Source of the DNA: Planctomycetota bacterium
Lineage (GTDB): Bacteria; Planctomycetota; Planctomycetia; Isosphaerales; Isosphaeraceae
Direction: 5' to 3'
Assembly: GCA_021791715.1 (NCBI GenBank)
Contig: JAJYWB010000001.1
Coordinates: forward strand, 1-64,000
Length of the DNA: 64,000 nucleotides
The stretch's first letter is position 1; every line of letters starts with the position of its first letter. The position numbers were made by a program, and so were the translations under genes. The notes beneath the pieces were generated by a model, which made no database searches, was not told the origin of the DNA, and worked only from the letters and a program-made list of their open reading frames with translations. This document shows, piece after piece, positions 63,070 to 64,000 of the stretch.

Positions 63070-64000
63070 GATTCATGTTTTGAACCGCGACTCCGGCGGC
63101 GCCTTTTATCAAATTATCGAGGCACGAGAAGATAATGATTCGTCTGCGCACCACGCGCGGCGCGACGTCGCAAAAGTTTGTCCGCGCCGAATCCTTGGTC
63201 GCGGGAACGCCTGAGCGGACGCGGACGAACGGGCTATCGCGATAAAAGGATCGATATAGCTCGACGAGAGACGCCTCGGATACGGGGGACTTGGGTTCGG
63301 CGTGAATCGTCGCGTTGATCCCTCGATCCATCGGGATGAGGTGCGGGGTGAAGATCGTTTCAACCGATTCGCCGCCGATCTCGCTTAAAATGTGTTCGAT
63401 TTCGGGTGTATGTCGATGATTGCCGACGCTATACGCGACGACGCTTTCGTTACATTCGGGAAAATGAAGGTTCGGTTTGGGCGCCCTGCCCGCTCCCGAA
63501 ACCCCGCTCATCGCGTCGATGATGATCGATTTGGGATCGATGATCCCCTCGGCGACGAGCGGCGCCGCGCCCAGAATGCTCGCCGACGTGTAACAACCGG
63601 GGTTGGCGATCAAAGACGACTTGGGGATTCGATCGCGGAACAATTCGGGAAGGCCGTAAATCGCCTCGGCGAGGCCGGGGGGATCGGTGTGCGCGTGCCC
63701 GTACCATTGTTCATAAACCTGCGCGTTTTTGATGCGATAATCGGCGCTTAGGTCGATCACCTTCACGCCTTTTGATCGCAACGCGGGGACGACCTCGAGG
63801 CTCGCGGTGTGCGGCAAAGCGAGGAAGGCGAGATCGGCCTCGGCGGCGATCCGATCGGCGTCGAACGGTTCGCACGCGAGCGAGATCCTCCCCGCTAGGC
63901 TCGGATGCGATTCCTCGACCCGCGGCGCCTCGTCGCGCCGCGAGGTCGCGACCGTGATCCGTGCGTCGGGATGATTGAGAAGAATCTCGAAAAGCTCGCG
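63026..64000 (-). CDS. argC: N-acetyl-gamma-glutamyl-phosphate reductase, 5' end outside window
   Basis: Reduces N-acetyl-glutamyl phosphate in arginine synthesis using NADPH. The window ends inside the gene: 324 residues are visible, beginning [20 protein letters not shown]. The visible part has [10 protein letters not shown], the active-site Cys in [46 protein letters not shown] and the family end [11 protein letters not shown]. The missing N-terminus would carry the GATGYTG nucleotide loop. Frame checked across 63818-64000, where it stays open. Confidence 0.95.
   Translation of the reverse strand, partial: RELFEILLNHPDARITVATSRRDEAPRVEESHPSLAGRISLACEPFDADRIAAEADLAFLALPHTASLEVVPALRSKGVKVIDLSADYRIKNAQVYEQWYGHAHTDPPGLAEAIYGLPELFRDRIPKSSLIANPGCYTSASILGAAPLVAEGIIDPKSIIIDAMSGVSGAGRAPKPNLHFPECNESVVAYSVGNHRHTPEIEHILSEIGGESVETIFTPHLIPMDRGINATIHAEPKSPVSEASLVELYRSFYRDSPFVRVRSGVPATKDSARTNFCDVAPRVVRRRIIIFSCLDNLIKGAAGVAVQNMNLIFGHPETTGFWRL

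Overview
The window looks like chromosomal DNA of a planctomycete (Planctomycetota, most like the Isosphaeraceae). This rests on gene content and style: a Rho factor with a very long disordered N-terminus, a PASTA-less membrane Ser/Thr kinase next to an FHA-GAF-SpoIIE phosphatase, multi-TPR and large esterase-type secreted proteins, many spaced monocistronic genes, and dispersed palindromic repeats. No rRNA gene is present, so the placement is an inference. One tRNA (Ser-GCU) is found.

Layout. 1-470: duplicated palindromic repeats. 0.7-7.8 kb: metabolic genes (LarA-like DUF2088 protein, stand-alone CbiG, secreted alpha/beta hydrolase, acetolactate synthase IlvB). 8.1-22.6 kb: a 14.5-kb block entirely on the minus strand, reading helicase-DUF3883, small protein, gene remnant, dynamin-like GTPase, DUF1156 DNA methylase, DUF433/DUF5615 toxin-antitoxin-like pair, and Swt1-HEPN/DUF499 ATPase. 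I read it as a defence island and as the best candidate for an incompletely described system. 22.8-28.2 kb: a stress cluster (Mn catalase, two CsbD proteins, several small membrane proteins, a holin-X protein, a lipoprotein), with four good and one weaker sigma-54 (-24/-12) promoter matches. 28.2-45.2 kb: housekeeping and general genes (CoaE, Rho, RibH, metallophosphoesterase, FAD oxidoreductase, FHA-GAF-SpoIIE phosphatase, Ser/Thr kinase, YyaL/DUF255 protein, lipoprotein), broken by a 0.7-kb double tandem array at 34.8-35.6 kb and a 1.1-kb gene-free stretch at 44.1-45.2 kb. 45.2-46.1 kb: DUF1697 and DUF3224 proteins. 46.3-54.1 kb: a complete type III-B (Cmr) CRISPR effector operon with a readable sigma-70-type promoter. 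54.5-55.1 kb: an 89-bp tandem repeat array, followed by tRNA-Ser. 55.6-64.0 kb: TPR protein, polytopic membrane protein, B12-binding radical SAM protein, S1-domain protein and the 3' part of argC.

How the genes work together. The Cmr operon runs cmr1-cas10-cmr3-cmr4-cmr5-cmr6, then a CARF protein whose C-terminus looks RelE-like (Cami1-like), then Csx3. Cas10 keeps the GGDD cyclase motif but lacks the N-terminal HD nuclease. The expected logic is target RNA recognition, cyclic oligoadenylate synthesis, activation of the CARF ribonuclease, and signal removal by the Csx3 ring nuclease. There is no cas6, cas1/cas2 or CRISPR array in the window. The defence block combines a methylase (self/non-self marking) with two large ATPases and a membrane-remodelling-type GTPase. 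The kinase and the FHA/SpoIIE phosphatase form a likely signalling pair.

Limits: all family assignments come from reading motifs and remembered family signatures; no database search was run. Start codons were moved from the longest frame where a ribosome binding site or family knowledge favoured an internal start, and this is stated for each gene.
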